Source: Brachypodium distachyon
Taxonomy: Eukaryota; Streptophyta; Magnoliopsida; Poales; Poaceae
Reading direction: 5' to 3'
Length of the DNA stretch: 64,000 bases
Assembly: GCF_000005505.3 (NCBI RefSeq)
Contig: NC_016135.3
Span: forward strand, 27,924,758 to 27,988,757
The position numbers were made by a program, and so were the translations under genes. Numbering within the stretch: the first letter of the stretch is position 1; the number at the start of each line of letters is the position of its first letter. The notes beneath the pieces were generated by a model. It was not told the origin of the DNA. It searched no databases and saw nothing but the letters and a program-made list of their open reading frames with translations. Of this stretch, positions 10,501-25,683 are shown one piece after another.

Positions 10501-13217
10501 TGGAAACGCTGACTCGAATGTCTGATGAAGAAGCACTTTTCACTTGCATTTCTGACGCATCTGTCCTCTCTGAATATGTATATTCTCCAGATGAACGGTC
10601 CTTGGTAGAATTTGCTGAGCTCAACTTGTTCTCGAGAGAATCCGTGGTATAAGTAGAGCTACTGCTTAGGCTGCTTTCTCTGCCACACTGAAATGAATTA
10701 TAGTAGGAAGTTCAGAAGCCTGGTATCCGATGTTGCAAAGGTTGCATCTATTTTGTAGAGGACTAGAAAGAAACTGAACGATGCACTTGAAAACAGATAT
10801 ACAACGAGTTAATGTTTTGTAACACATGAGTGCATCAAAAGAACATCAAACAAAATGTAAGCTCCGTTGGACAGAATCCCATGAATAGTTGGTCTGTTGT
10901 TATGAGATACTTATAGACATTAGATCAGTTCTCCCAATCTGTTACTGCATATTGTACGCATGAGAGTAGTGTGGGATTTGTCGCAACAAGAGTCAACAAA
11001 AATATACTAGAGTATAAAGGTTGGTAGTGGACTGGGAATTGATCGCAGCTATAAAAAACACTAGTTACTAAGTAGAACTGAAATTGCTGGAAAGATGCAG
11101 ACGGTTTTGCCTTAAAAGATTGAAATGGCTTAGATGATATGAAACCATCAGTCAAGCAATCAAAATTCAAGATTGTTGATAAGTGCTGAAGCGGGGAATT
11201 TACATCAAAAGAAAGGGCACCAGTGCGCATTCCATCAGTGTATTGTGGCTGGGATCCGTGTTGTCCTGGAGATATCAATGCGTTAAGGCATGTAAACCAC
11301 ACCTGTGTTTCAACCTTATCCTTGCAGATCTTTAAAACAAGAATTAAACTAATTAGATGATATTTAATCAGAAAGGGAAGAAAATGATAATGTCAAATAG
11401 ATTCAGATTGTAATACCAGATCAAGGGATCGCTTTCCATCATTATATATGAGTGAGAAGGATAAATGATCTTTCTCAGGGAGCAGAAAACGTTGGAAAAC
11501 CAGCTGAAAAGAATAGATGTTGAGACATCTAAGATTTCCGAAAAAATATGACCATAATGTTTAGAATGTCCTCACCGTTCTTTGTCCTGATAGAACTCTG
11601 GACACAGAAGCTAGTTTTAAACTTTTCTCTGTGTTGTCAGAGATCCAAATAAGCGTTGATTCATCCTGTAGAGCACAGAATAGAAAATATTTAAGAAAAT
11701 GTAATAACTGCAAAAAGGATTGATGCTGCTCTCAATTCTCGTGTTGCAAATTTACTTATGGTTGCCATTTTTAAGACATTCCTGTTCCAGTTCCATGAAG
11801 GCATGAACCATAAATGAAAGGAAAGCCATCGAAAAGAACAAGGGATCTAGTTCAGGCTGTAAAATTCAAAACCCATTCTCGAAGATCAATTTGTGAAAAC
11901 ATGACGGCCCGCTCATACAGAGAAAAAGAGACAGTGAGAGATTATAACTTTTGCAACATAAAGAAGTCAACTTACATTTGATAGTCTGAAGGGAGTAAAT
12001 TTTGGCTTCCCTTTGCGACCATATTTAAGCAGCTGGGTGCCTTTCTTTAAAGCAATAAGTGCCTGCAAAATTCATGAGGATGAAGATAATTATTAAGTAC
12101 GGTAATGGTGCAGAACGTTGGTAAAACATGAACACAAACTCTTCCATCAGGATTCAGAACATTTCCTATAGATGTACTACTTCACCATCCAAACTTTGAT
12201 AGCACCAGTGCTAATGAGAAAGATCCATGTGTCATTTTGTCCATTTCCCTCAGAACAAAACTAACTAATAGGAAATGCTTGTCTGTAGCTTTGTTTCATT
12301 CATTGTATTTTTTAATTCTTCGAGCCCACATGGAAAGGCACTACTACAGGGTACAGCATGTTTCTCCACCTTCATGAACACAGTTATTATTGAGAATATC
12401 TAGAACGGGAGATTGCAAGAATCATTTTGTGATCAAACAGACCTGTAGAACACAAGCAGCATACAGAACAATGGTGATGCCAGAGCTAGTCCTGACTAGT
12501 GACAGGACAGCATACTTGACTTGCTACTGGTTCTACGATAGTCAGTATCACAGAAATGATGCAATACATGTTATTTAAGCCCTGAACCAAGGAGGTCCAC
12601 AAAACCTAGATATTCAACTCCATCTATTTTCAGATTTTGTACCGTCTGTACAAGAACTATGGTGGTGACTGAAGCACAACGCATCCTCCTTCCTAAATGT
12701 GCCTCAACAAAGGATTTCTAACAGGCCAGTAGGCCACTGCAGTCAGCAGCACCTGAAAAATACAATGCCGCAAGCCTGAATGGAATCTCCAAGCTCGAAA
12801 TCGCCCAATCCTTCTCTCCCCACGAACATTTTCCAATCAAGATACAGTCTTGCGTCGAAATCGCGCCCTTCTTTTTCTCCTCAACTCTGGCAGCTAAAAT
12901 ATGGCGTCGGAAGATGGAATAACCATGACGCTCCCGGGATCTCCCACTCCAAAAACAAACGACAGTGAATCATGGCACGGCAGCATTGCCCATACCATAC
13001 ATAATCCGGCACCGGCCCCCAAACCTACACCCCCCATGAGCTGCAGCCCCCACTGGCCACTTGAGCAACATCTCGACCCGAAATGATGCCAGCTCTGACT
13101 ATCCCCACATTGGCATTCATTTTGCACTTTAAAGCGGAGGCGAAGATACGGAGACAGAGACAGAGGAAGAGGAAGAGTAGAAGAAGGCACCTTGTCGATG
13201 TCGACGGGATCTGCCAT
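7531..13217 (-). CDS. PH-RCC1-FYVE-BRX protein (PRAF family)
   Basis: Nine exons join in one frame to 1068 aa: 13191-13217, 11976-12062, 11576-11665, 11417-11503, 11204-11329, 8681-10687, 8453-8599, 7778-8295 and 7531-7648. The order is a PH domain (residues ~10-120, [20 protein letters not shown]), seven RCC1 blades (~218-600; motifs such as VYVWGE, FTWGE, LYTWGD, LYTFGD), a FYVE zinc finger (~610-675; [20 protein letters not shown]), a coiled coil (~785-860) and a C-terminal BRX domain ([16 protein letters not shown], then [20 protein letters not shown] from the last exon). Family members bind phosphoinositides through PH and FYVE, and the RCC1 propeller has been linked to small-GTPase exchange; BRX mediates protein contacts at polar membrane domains. 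An ORF reading alone would stop at TAG 7774-7776, but that TAG spans the intron 8 donor (GTAGGC). Length and domain order are normal. The exact substrate is not visible from sequence. Confidence 0.93.
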
Positions 13218-14829
13218 TCATTCCACCGGCGGCCGGCCTCCGGTCGTCATGGACTAGTGGCTTCTCCCCGTGGGGCTCGTCATGGGTCGTCCTCTCCCCT
13301 TCCCCTCCGTGGGAGAAATGTTCCGACGGCTGGCTCTGGAGGTGGTTGCGGGCGGCGGCGGATGTGAGGGAAGGCAAGCAAGAAAGGCTCCTGAGAGAGA
13401 GGGAGGTGGTGGAGGAGGAGTGGGGGTCGTGCGGGGGGTGAAGGTTAAAGAAATGGAGACTGCCCGCGAAGACCCAGCCAGTGGAGAGGCGACGGGAGAA
13501 GACCGGGAGGAAGAAGAGGACTAACGGCGGCGCAGTTACCGGAGAGCAGAGCAGGGGGGGCGGGTGGAGTAAAAATGGGTGACTTGGGACTTTTCCAGGG
13601 TGATAAAATAAGAAGGTGAAAAAATCGAGCGTCGTCTCTTGAAAAGCGACAGGGAGTACAACTTTGGAATGAGGGGGTGATTGATGGCCCAATCATAAAT
13701 TTCTCCCTGATTTTCAGAAACCAAAGAATACGTTTTGAATCCACACTAAGTGATAAAAATCCGTGTCGAGCTGTAATACCAGAAACAAAAATACACATCC
13801 GTCAATCTACGTCGGAGGGTACCATTTATTACTTGTGTGGTAGTACTGAATGTACGTTTGTTGGTGCAAAGTAGTCCTAGTAAGTTGGAAATAACGACGG
13901 CCAACCTGATTTTTTTTTCGGAAACACAGTACGGACGCAGACGCTCACAAGCACGCGCACACACACACTCACCCTTATGAACGCACACACAGCCTACTTC
14001 TATGAGCACCCTCGAGAGACTTGTCCGACACATCATCTTGACATTGACGAAGTCACCACAGATGAAAGGTATGTCACTCTCACTAAAATCACAACGCCGG
14101 ATAAGTTCTGAAATAAATCTAGGAAATGCGAACATCCATGTCAAATTGGAGACTTTAAAGAACCAATCCCGAATTTTACAAGTGTACAAATCTCCACGCA
14201 TATACGGTAGGAGCGCGTGCCTGGAGTAGAGATAGCAGAGAACGTGCATATATAATTCCCACGCATCATCATGTTTGTCTTTGCCACATGGGCCGTTCGT
14301 TGGACGTTACCAGCAGCATAAAGCTTTGGCTTGCATATGCCTCCGAAAACGTCATGGTGCCGTCACTCGCACTGTTTCATGCGCACGCTTGTTCATATAT
14401 AAATAACAGCAACAATAATAATGCTGGATTGAGGTCGCCAAGCTTTTAACGAAAAGCTGTAGTTTGGTGTAGCTAGTTAGCTAGGGGCCGGGATATATGC
14501 TAGCTTTTGGTTATTTGAATGCGTCGTCCTCGACAGCATGCAGACAGTGGTGTTTATATACTTGTCCTACTAACCAAAACTCCACTAACTGGCGAAAGTT
14601 GTGACGATCGACGTGGACGGAGCTTGGTCTTAAGTAAACCTCAATTTGCTTCTCCGGTTTCTCGCGAAAAAAATTTTGCTTCTCCGGTTTGGCTCTCTGA
14701 AGGATCAACGTGCGTCGCCTAACGTACGATATGAACGATACCGGATCAAGGTGTTTGGTTAATTTGTCACGTGGGCGGCCCTAGCTTGGCATGCTGCTCG
14801 CCGAAGTATCCGGTGAAAACCATCTCTAC
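13218..14829. other. PRAF upstream region and intergenic DNA
   Basis: 13218-13600 is GC- and purine-rich and probably holds the 5' UTR and promoter of the PRAF gene. From 13600 to 14829 I see no gene; the open frames are short and lack domains. Confidence 0.5.
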
Positions 14830-15250
14830 GGTGCAAACTGTGAAAACTCATCGAAAAAAATTCTCAAAAAAATCACATATGTTAGAAAAGTGATGTTTAT
14901 ATATGTGTAAAATTTCAAGTCCAAACTCAATTTCGTTTGGTAGCAGCGAAAAAAAAATTCTGCATGGTCTTTCAATGTTTGACACTATTCATTGTAAATT
15001 TCTCTTTAATTTTTTTCAAATAATTTTGATTTTGAACTTGAGATTTTGCAGGTTTGTAAAACATCGCACTCCCAACATATGGTATTTTTGTAGAATTTTT
15101 TTGAAACTTTTAAACATACTCCCTCTGATTCTAAATTCTTAACTCAAATTTATCCATATATGAGTGTATCTATTCTTAAAAATCGTTTAGATACATGTAA
15201 TATTTCGGCAACAATTTAAAATCGTAGGAGTAGTTTGCACGGTTTGCACC
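14830..15250. mobile_element. DNA-transposon-like element with a nested MITE
   Basis: The left end reads GGTGCAAACTGTGAAAACT and the right end is the inverted GTTTGCACGGTTTGCACC, giving ~19-bp terminal inverted repeats with few mismatches. The interior is AT-rich with no coding capacity. A Stowaway MITE (15119-15230) lies just inside the right end. I could not identify a target duplication, so the superfamily is left open. Confidence 0.5.
15119..15230. mobile_element. Stowaway-type MITE nested in a larger element
   Basis: CTCCCTCTGATTCTAAATTC at the left and TTAAAATCGTAGGAG at the right form decayed terminal repeats, flanked by TA at 15117-15118 and 15231-15232. It shares the ATCTATTCTTAAAAA and TAGATACATGTAAT segments with the MITE at 39119. 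Confidence 0.65.
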
Positions 15251-17457
15251 AAACGAGAAGAATTTTCACGGGATACGCTTGTACGAAAGTTACTTTAATC
15301 GAGAAGTGGGGGCATCACTCGCAGAGCCACAGCAACCAGTTAACGAACCCGCTTAATTTCCAACTCGATCGCATTTCTGGAGGCAAGCAAATTAAGCAAA
15401 TGTGCGTGCAGTACGCGCTGGCCCCTGGATTAACCCTGACAAGTGACAACCGTACGTGTCTCGATGTTAGCTAGGCGTGCATTGTCGCGTTCCCATCAGC
15501 TACAGCTCGCAGCAGCAGCTAGGGCCACAACTTTCGATATCTCCATCGTTTCTCTCTCCTGGATGAGTGCATATGCGCCTCGACTAAACTGCTATTTCTT
15601 ACGAGACTGACAACTAATTATTTTTAGGTCGATCATAACAATTTTTGATTTAATCATTGAGATTCGTGTAAGATTAATGTAGATCCGATTGATAAGAAAA
15701 TATTCATTGGACGGTTACGATTGTCGGCGGAGAAATAACTATTTGTTTGGTAGTCGGCTCGAACACTTTTTTTATATACGAGAAGAGGTTACAGTAGCCT
15801 TATATTTCCGCTCTGGTCTGACACGCACTTTAATTATCTATATAGTCTATATCCCCATCGAGTCGTCCCGGAAGTAGTGCACATGCACGTAGGGGTACTG
15901 ATATGATTTCCTCCACGACATAGTACAGTGCCCGTACTAGAGTTTAGAGGCCGGCATTCCGGCAAAAAGACAAAAGCTAATTTCAGTCGTAGTCAAAATC
16001 GACTAAAGAAAAAATGGAACCCACAGCTAGCGGCCCCATGTCTCCCGCCCCGCACATACCTACGTACGTACTATACGCGTGCATGCATGCACCGACCTCC
16101 ATTTTAATTTGCATCCATCTGTCACCATATGTATGCAATGCATCCTACGACGACACGACTGATATATTAGATCGAGTGCGATCGAGATGACCAACTCTTC
16201 TGTTTTTTCCTTCTTCCTTTCACCGTATTCACAATTCAAATACTTCCTCCGTCAAGCAAATGACTAAATTTAAATTCATCTATGCACTAAGTCATATCTA
16301 GCTAGATACATTTAAATTTTGACAAACTTGAAACATCTTTTGCTGGACGGAGGAACCATGAGTTGTCCGCTCCCATGGAGATACGTGTTAGTACTGATTA
16401 TCAGCTCTAGCCTACATTCCTCCCCCGGCATTAATATCATTCTTGTTGATTGAAACGATTGACGCAATCAGGCAGTTTGACGTAAAGCTAGCTAGCTAGC
16501 CTCGATCTGCATGCATGCTCGCTCGAGTATCAGTCAATGTCCATGTTTGACTGCATGCATGCCGACGATGATCAGAGATAGTGATTAGCAGTACATGTGC
16601 TCATTAATTAATTTTTTGCAAACTCTACTGATCATGCCCACTTGCCCAGCCGGATCGATCGATATGGCCAAAGCGCCCAAGCCGGCCAGCCAATTAGCAG
16701 TAATTAGCAACGGATTGGGCATCGACGATCAAGGGAACAGATCACGGGAGTACATAGAGTAGATTAATTAGCGGGAAATCAAAACCGTATCACGCCCACG
16801 CATGCATGCATCAGTTTTTGCTCAGATCTCGAGGTGTATGCAGATGGGATATATTGGCACGAAGCGATCGATCGATCGAGCATCACGTTGCATCGAGCCA
16901 ATTGTTCAAGTTGCAAACCCATGGACGCAAGCAACGTTTCTCAATCCCCAATGGATTGAGTAGTTTACGCTTCCATCAGCCTAAATGGGTAGGCTCCCAA
17001 CGTGTTTTATGGGGAAAACAAATCCAACTGCGGCTGGAGCAGTCAAGTCCCCGGTTTGTCTTTGGTCACCTACTTTTTTTTTACCAATCAAACACACAAC
17101 ATAGAGGCTGCATCTGGTAAAAAAAAGAAGAAGATAAAAAAGAGAGATACAGCTCCCGTGCTGACATTTTCGGTCCAAAGGCAAACAGGCCAAAAAGCCC
17201 AACTGATTGCAATTCAGATGCAGAGCAACAAATTCAGAACATCATCCATACATACACAGGTTTAGCAGAGCCTGTCAGGCCAAACCATCTCTACTGCTGC
17301 TCTCCTTCTTGTTCTCTCCAGAAAATGAGTACCAGGATCTCAGAAGTAGAGACCGGCCATTTCCAGGATTTCCGTTTACAAGGATCTAAGCTATACTGGA
17401 GGCAGAGCACTGGTTCTGATCAGATATAAACCATACACGTTCAAACATACAGAAACA
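15251..17457. other. Intergenic stretch with a decayed MITE
   Basis: I see no supported gene here. It holds many short GCATGC/CGATCG palindromic runs around 16070-16870 and a decayed Stowaway MITE at 16243-16355. About 17200-17457 is likely 3' UTR of the DUF167 gene. Confidence 0.5.
16243..16355. mobile_element. Decayed Stowaway-type MITE
   Basis: CTTCCTCCGTCAAGCAAATG at the left and ATCTTTTGCTGGACGGAGGA at the right form imperfect terminal repeats. A TA precedes the left end; the right-hand TA is lost. The inner TACATTTAAATTTTGACAAA resembles the MITE at 47671. Confidence 0.55.
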
Positions 17458-18422
<965 letters not shown>

Positions 18423-18703
18423 CTCCCTGAATCAATGTCTTTTCCGGCAGGGTTAAATTTACCGTATTACCCCTCGGGTTGACTAAGTTTCACGACCCGT
18501 GGCCTCCATCTCTACCTCTATCCCACACACAGGAGCCGCCGCCGGCTGCTGCTTCCCCCCTGCTCTGCTCCGCCGCACTGCAAATCCGCCTGCCCGAGAG
18601 CCGCCGCCGCCGCCGTCGGAGAGGACGGCAAGGTAAGATTCCGGTGCCGGCGATTGGAGGTGCGGACAGCAGCATCGTCGGGCCCCGCTGCACAGGACTT
18701 GCG
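18423..18703. promoter_or_regulatory. Shared 281-bp divergent promoter region (DUF167 / IPMDH)
   Basis: The start codons of the two flanking genes point away from each other and lie only 281 bp apart. The segment is GC-rich, with CT-rich and CCGCCGCC tracts, and shows no clear TATA box. Both 5' leaders and any promoter elements must fit in it, so a bidirectional housekeeping promoter is the simplest reading. Confidence 0.55.
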
Positions 18704-21669
<2,966 letters not shown>

Positions 21670-22023
21670 TGTAAAACCTGCTTACCAGGATTTGAACCTG
21701 CAACGAAGAGGAACATGGCCCTAGATTGTGTGATTTGCCTGCACCTCTAGTCATGAACTTAGCCGATCGATTGTCATTTTCTCTTTGTGTTATTGGACAC
21801 ATTTCATGTGCGTTGATTGAATTTGGTCCGAGATGAATAAAACTGGGGGTGGTTGTTCCATGTACCTCGCTGATGAAGTTGTGCTTTGCTTCATCGACAT
21901 GTGTTATCATTGCCCTTATGCCATTATCCCATGTCCTTTTCCGTACTGATGAACTGGAGTCGATCATCAGAGGCATCATTCCAACTGTTGCAGGAAAAAA
22001 AAAGGCTAAGCATAAAAAAGTAA

Positions 22024-22110
22024 TCCGACCTGCCGGATTCGAACCAGCGACCTAAGGATTTAATCTGCAAACACTACAGTCCTCCGCTCTACCAACTGAG
22101 CTAAGGTCGG
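22024..22110 (-). tRNA. tRNA-Tyr (anticodon GUA), intron-containing
   Basis: On the minus strand the sequence starts CCGACCTTAGCTCAGTTGGT (acceptor 5' strand, D arm) and ends with GGTTCGAATCC (T arm) and GGTCGGA (acceptor 3' strand with discriminator A). The 5' CCGACCT pairs with the 3' AGGTCGG. The anticodon loop is CTGTAGA with GUA, interrupted after position 37 by an intron of about 14 nt (TGTTTGCAGATTAA), as in all nuclear plant tRNA-Tyr genes. The A and B box promoter elements lie within the gene. It sits ~355 bp after the stop codon of the dehydrogenase gene on the other strand. Confidence 0.95.
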
Positions 22111-22284
22111 TATGTGATAGCCGTCCGATGAAATCATAGACATTGAAAGGAATTCGAGCCCAACGATGCCCCTTTCATACATTCTTCAGCAATACTCGAA
22201 GAACTGCGACTCCAAAGTTAAGATAGTAACTGGAGGCCATTCCAGCTTAAACATTGTAAATCAGTAACTCAATTAGTGAGTGAG

Positions 22285-24408
22285 TTACCAGTAATCCTTA
22301 CAGGAGCACACGCCATCCTCGAATCTGTGGAACCTATTGGCGTCCCTGACCACAAGCACCCTCCCCACTACACTTGACAGCCCCTTGAAGAACTCATGGC
22401 AATCGCCGCACACCCTCAGGTTCTTGTACACCCTGATCACCTCCTTCCTCTTCGTCCCCCCCATCCCTTCGCCATGGTCATGATCATGGTGAAGCAGTAG
22501 CCACAGCCCGACAGCGAGCCTCTCGCTGTGCGCCCTCAGGCTCTCGGCGCGCGACTCCTCGTCCACGTCGTGCAATGCCGCCTCCGACGACGAGGAGGAT
22601 GACCCTGGGCTGTACCCGAGCCGCTCACGCATTGTCCTCTCCACGTCGCGCAGCACGCAGCAGATGTCGGCGGCGCGCGGGTGCGAGTCGTCGCCGCCGC
22701 CGTAGAAGAAGTGGGCCTCCTTGCCAACCTCCACCCAGCTGCACCCGCCCTGCTTCCTCAGGCCCCGGCGTCTCATGGCGCCGCGGACTCTCTGGCACTC
22801 ACGCCAATCGCCGGCCTCCGCGAAGATGTTCGACAGCATGACGTAGTTCACCGGGTTGTCACCGTCGATGGCCAGCAGGGTCTCGCCCGCCTCCCTGCCC
22901 ACGGTGACGTTCTTGTGCACCCTGCAGGCGCTCAGGAGAGTCTGCCACACGCCCACGGTTGGCGCCATTGGCATTGTCGCGACAAGGTCCTTGGCCTCGC
23001 TGAGCTCTCCGGCGCGGCCGAGGAGATCGACCATGCAGGCGTAGTGCTCCGCTCTGGGCCTCAGCCGCCGGTCATGGCGGATCGCCGAAAAGTAGCGGCG
23101 GCATTCTTCGACGAGGCCAGAGTGGCTGCACGCCGACAGCAGCGCCAGGTAGGCCACCTCGTCGGGCTCGACGCCTTCCGCCCGCATTTCCTCAAACATG
23201 TGGATGGCTTCCTGGCCATGGCCATGCTTCCCGAGGCCATTGATCATCGCTGTCCATGAGACAACATTCCTCGCCGGCACCTCCCGGAACCGCCGCGCCG
23301 CCTCGTCGGTCAGCCCACACTTGTGGTACATGTCGATCAGGGAGTTGGCCACTGACACGTCGAGCCCGGCCGGGGTCTTCACCGTGTAGCAGTGCACTTG
23401 CCTCCCTTGCTCGACGAGAGCGAAATCCGCAAACACACCGACCACGCTGGACAGGACATGGCCGTCGGCTCGGACGCCGGAGCTCCAGAACCGCCCGAAC
23501 AGCTCCATTGCTTCCTTCACCTGCCCCTCCTGCGCGTGGCCTACGATCACCGTCGTCCACTGGATGGCATTCTTCTGCTCCAACCGATTGAACACCTGCA
23601 TCGCCATGGGCAGCAGGCACCGGCATTTGACGTACATGTCGAGGAGCGCACCGGCAAGGATGGCATTAGACGCCGTGGAGACGCCTCTGATTACCATGGC
23701 CGCGTGAACCTGCGCGCCCTCACGAGCCGCGCCTAGGCTGCCGCAGGCTTTCAGCAAGCTGGCAAAGGTGAACTCGTCGGGCTGATGATCCTCCTCCTCT
23801 TGCCGTCGCTGCTGCATCTCTCTGAAGACGAGCAGCGAGTCCCTGCCATGCCCGGCATGCGCGTAGCCGGAGATCATGGCGTTCCAGGTGACAAGGTTCC
23901 TGAATACAGTACCGTCGAACACCCGCCGCGCGTCGCCGATCCTCCCGCCCTTGGAGTACAGCAGCACCAGCGAGTTGGCGACGACGTGGTGCCCCTCGAA
24001 CCCCGCCCTGACACAGGCTCCGTGGATCCAAACGCCGGCCGCCATGTCCCCGACGACGCCGCACGCCTTGAGGCTCGCCGATAGCGTGAACTCGTTGGGC
24101 GCGACGTCCGAGAGGCTCCGCATCGCGCCGAGCAGCCTGAGGCACTCCCTGGCGTCCCCGTGCCGCAGGAAGCCCACCATGAGGGCCGTCCACGACACCA
24201 CGTTCCTCTCAGGCATTCCGCCGAACACCTCGCCTGCCATGCGAAGCTCCCCGCACTTGGCGTACATGTCGATGAGGTTGTTGCCCAGCATGGTGTCGGA
24301 TCCGAAGCCGAGCTTCAGCAGCGCGCCGTGGAGCTGCGCGCCGCCGTGGATGGCCGAGCTCGCCGCGCTCGCCCTGAGCATGTCGGCGATCATCTTCCGC
24401 CGCTCCAT
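22285..24408 (-). CDS. Pentatricopeptide-repeat protein, PLS-DYW class
   Basis: A single exon encodes 707 aa. Tandem PLS-type PPR motifs run from about residue 15 to 480, with typical signatures such as [40 protein letters not shown] and [20 protein letters not shown]+ motifs follow ([36 protein letters not shown]), and then a DYW domain with [26 protein letters not shown] and the terminal VCSCKDYW. The DYW domain is the cytidine deaminase used for organellar C-to-U RNA editing; the PPR tract recognises the RNA site. The HxE residues (HSE) and the CxDC zinc ligands are visible, so the domain looks catalytically intact. No clear targeting peptide can be read by eye, and the RNA target cannot be assigned without scoring the PPR code. 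High GC and lack of introns are normal for grass PPR genes. Confidence 0.95.
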   Translation of the reverse strand: MERRKMIADMLRASAASSAIHGGAQLHGALLKLGFGSDTMLGNNLIDMYAKCGELRMAGEVFGGMPERNVVSWTALMVGFLRHGDARECLRLLGAMRSLSDVAPNEFTLSASLKACGVVGDMAAGVWIHGACVRAGFEGHHVVANSLVLLYSKGGRIGDARRVFDGTVFRNLVTWNAMISGYAHAGHGRDSLLVFREMQQRRQEEEDHQPDEFTFASLLKACGSLGAAREGAQVHAAMVIRGVSTASNAILAGALLDMYVKCRCLLPMAMQVFNRLEQKNAIQWTTVIVGHAQEGQVKEAMELFGRFWSSGVRADGHVLSSVVGVFADFALVEQGRQVHCYTVKTPAGLDVSVANSLIDMYHKCGLTDEAARRFREVPARNVVSWTAMINGLGKHGHGQEAIHMFEEMRAEGVEPDEVAYLALLSACSHSGLVEECRRYFSAIRHDRRLRPRAEHYACMVDLLGRAGELSEAKDLVATMPMAPTVGVWQTLLSACRVHKNVTVGREAGETLLAIDGDNPVNYVMLSNIFAEAGDWRECQRVRGAMRRRGLRKQGGCSWVEVGKEAHFFYGGGDDSHPRAADICCVLRDVERTMRERLGYSPGSSSSSSEAALHDVDEESRAESLRAHSERLAVGLWLLLHHDHDHGEGMGGTKRKEVIRVYKNLRVCGDCHEFFKGLSSVVGRVLVVRDANRFHRFEDGVCSCKDYW

Positions 24409-25195
24409 TGGATACGCGCGAGGGGAGATCGGGGAATTAATGCCGCTGCTGACAAAACCGTAGCTTTTCTGGTATGCTTCAAGATGTTGTCGGCCTTCTT
24501 GTCAATGGCCGCTCTGTGTGTTTCTTGTGCTTATCTCTTCCGGGGAAATCCATCGAGATGTCAAGATGCATTTTGGACCATCTTCACAGGGGTGATGTCA
24601 AGCTAGACCGTTTCTTTTGCATTTTGGAGATGAGAGTGGTCTTGCTAAACATGGTGGTCATTGCTTGTTCGGGTTGATTCATCGATGGCAGGTGAGAGAG
24701 CCATTCCCGGATCTAACGAGCGAGGAAGTTTGAGACTGAGATCGGTGTTGCGTCTTCGAGATCTTCAGCATAATATCTCGCTACCTCTCGTGCACCTGCC
24801 TGTTCGATTGCCTGGTGAGTCGTTGGCTTTATGAAGGACTCTTTGAAGACTTAAATTGTGGTTGCGCGTTAGATCTCTCAACTTGAACGTGTTAATTCAG
24901 ACTCCGGTTGTGATCTTTACCCGTTTTTAGTCTGCTACTTTTTGTTCTTGCTCCCAGGGGTGTGTGAAGTAATTCTTGTGTATGCTCCCTTACCGAAGAT
25001 TTTGTAATCACCTATTAATCCACTCCATCAATTTCAGCATCATTATGCATCGTTGTTTTGGTGACGGTTGGTCGAAACAGCCCGCCGCTGGAGTCTCATT
25101 CTCCAGTGACGGATCCGTTCGGGCCAACCGCCACTAGTAATGCCAGCTTCCGTTGTAGCGAGTGGCATTTTTCTTGCACATCACATCTTGTGGCA
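24409..25195. other. Intergenic stretch, possible transposon debris
   Basis: No supported gene. Around 25060-25150 is a segment with GTGACGGTTGG and the inverted GGCCAACCGCCAC plus a small CTGGAGTCTCATTCTCCAG hairpin, resembling the end of a DNA transposon, but I cannot define borders. Confidence 0.4.
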
Positions 25196-25354
25196 AGAAT
25201 ATATTGTGTTGCATACAAGCTAGATGAACAACAATAACCAGAATTGGAAGATGTGATGATTTATCATCTCAAGTCCTTAAACAAGACAAACTTACCTTAC
25301 ATAAACCAAAAATGCAAACAGAGGATGCAAATGGGAAACACACAAAATTAACTA
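25196..25354 (-). repeat. Direct repeat copy 1, 3' flank of the ATG1-type gene
   Basis: This ~159-bp segment matches 27648-27806 over its whole length; shared blocks include GGAAGATGTGATGA, AACTTACCTTACAT/AACTCACCTTACAT and GGGAAACACACAAAATTAAC. It lies 330-490 bp after the stop of the ATG1-type gene, where a 3' UTR or its flank would be. The strand given follows that gene. No terminal inverted repeat was found. Confidence 0.7.
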
Positions 25355-25683
25355 TCGCCTCTCATAAGAGAAAAAGAAAAGACCACAACGCCAAAGCGTT
25401 ACTCGGCATTTTCGGGCAATATTCACCTTTTTCTATACAGCAAGCTAAGTACCATAAACTGATCAGCCAGTCCTAAGCTTCAGAACCTGTATCCGCTACA
25501 GCTAAAACAGCATCAAAATGTACTTGGATAGTTCCCTTCATCAAATTATATTGCCGGTATTTGAAGCCATTCAAGTACAACAAACAGGTCAACTGATCCT
25601 TTGGTTAAAAATAAAAAGGTCAACGGATCAGCTTCACATGATACTGCTGAGCACCAATACCCTCTTCAGTTGCACTGTCGCAT

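Noticed and set aside
21700..21720. Second tRNA-like T-arm (GGATTTGAACCTGCAACG)
   Set aside because: No acceptor stem or anticodon arm could be found around it; it lies in the 3' UTR of the dehydrogenase gene.
22681..24463. Plus-strand frames of up to 195 codons opposite the PPR gene
   Set aside because: They are antisense shadows of a GC-rich coding sequence; the minus strand has full PPR-DYW motifs.
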